Of a stretch of 33,507 nt of DNA, positions 33,290-33,507 are shown piece after piece; the first letter of the stretch is position 1, and every line of letters starts with the position of its first letter. The notes under the pieces are model-generated. The model did not search any database. It saw only the letters and a program-made list of their open reading frames with translations, and was not told the origin of the DNA. Made by a program: the position numbers and the translations under genes. The DNA comes from JBBPYR01 sp038199755 (GTDB lineage Bacteria; Chloroflexota; Ktedonobacteria; Ktedonobacterales; Ktedonobacteraceae), in contig JBBPYR010000009.1 of NCBI GenBank assembly GCA_038199755.1, positions 1 through 33,507 of the forward strand. Direction: 5' to 3'.

Positions 33290-33507
33290 TATTCAATACC
33301 ACTAGTCTGCGTAGCCTCTCGTAACCGTTCAATGTAGGCCGGGTTTGTGCCACAGCAACCACCGATGATCTGCACCCCTTGCGCTAGCCACTCTTTCGCA
33401 TGCACCATGTAGTTGCCAATACTATTCTCTTCGATGAAGAGCCAGCCCTGATTGTCATCGGGCATGCCATCCCCCTGAGCATAGACGCTCAATGGCCTCT
33501 TCGTGAT
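33289..33507 (-). CDS. Homocysteine S-methyltransferase family protein, C-terminal part
   Basis: Only the last 72 codons are in the window; the reading frame is open to the edge, so the start lies beyond it. The zinc-binding GGCCGT motif is clear (QIIGGCCGTNPAYIERL), and the upstream AKEWLAQGV helix and PLSVYAQGDGMPD segment fit the Pfam S-methyl_trans (BHMT/MmuM-like) domain. These enzymes move a methyl group from S-methylmethionine or betaine to homocysteine. The exact donor cannot be judged from this fragment. Confidence 0.8.
   Translation of the reverse strand: MTKRPLSVYAQGDGMPDDNQGWLFIEENSIGNYMVHAKEWLAQGVQIIGGCCGTNPAYIERLREATQTSGIE

Noticed and set aside
1..33507. CRISPR arrays, tRNA and rRNA genes
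   Set aside because: No regularly spaced repeat-spacer pattern, cloverleaf or rRNA-like segment was noticed. Reading by eye cannot fully exclude a tRNA.

Overview
The window looks like chromosomal DNA from a Ktedonobacteria-like Chloroflexota soil bacterium. This is inferred from the gene set: an actinobacterial-type xylose isomerase, several large XRE-NB-ARC-TPR proteins, a TIR-NTPase, lipoprotein-based ABC transporters, ECF sigma factors and moderate GC content. No rRNA, tRNA, CRISPR array or transposase was seen. Genus-level placement is not possible from this sequence alone.

Layout. (1) 1-4.6 kb: xylA alone between strong hairpins, then a secreted BNR/Asp-box beta-propeller protein followed by a 33-bp perfect hairpin. 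(2) 4.7-7.9 kb: an ssuABC-like sulfonate (or related organosulfur) importer. A promoter and a roughly 200-nt structured leader precede it, and the leader contains an upstream ORF unusually rich in Cys and Met codons. (3) 7.9-23.1 kb: an accessory, signalling or defence-like island. It holds a TIR-P-loop NTPase, a BcrAB-like ABC exporter, two ECF sigma factors, a soluble protein with two HxxxCxxC zinc motifs, two XRE-NB-ARC-TPR proteins and a tandem pair of FlaR-like P-loop kinases. (4) 23.1-32.4 kb: a sugar-acid catabolic cluster. A leftward operon (FadR/GntR regulator, L-fuconate dehydratase, SDR dehydrogenase, aldo/keto reductase, lactonase) diverges from a rightward ribose-type sugar ABC importer. 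Together these read as a non-phosphorylating L-fucose oxidation pathway with its own transporter. The last C-C cleavage enzyme is not in the window. (5) 32.4-33.5 kb: a vapBC toxin-antitoxin module between two copies of the permease 3' end plus its palindromic hairpin, then the 3' end of a homocysteine S-methyltransferase gene that runs off the window.

How the parts work together. The sulfonate importer feeds sulfur, and its leader may sense Cys supply. The fucose-type operon pair shares a 645-bp divergent control region with two GTAT-NNN-ATAC sites that are candidate operators for the GntR protein. The island genes are mostly separate transcription units arranged convergently (ECF against NB-ARC-TPR, ECF against the zinc protein). 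Almost every operon ends in a long, near-perfect hairpin, which appears to be the standard 3'-end signal of this genome.

The observations most worth follow-up are the att-like duplication around vapBC, the Cys/Met-rich leader ORF of ssuABC, and the paired ECF/STAND island.
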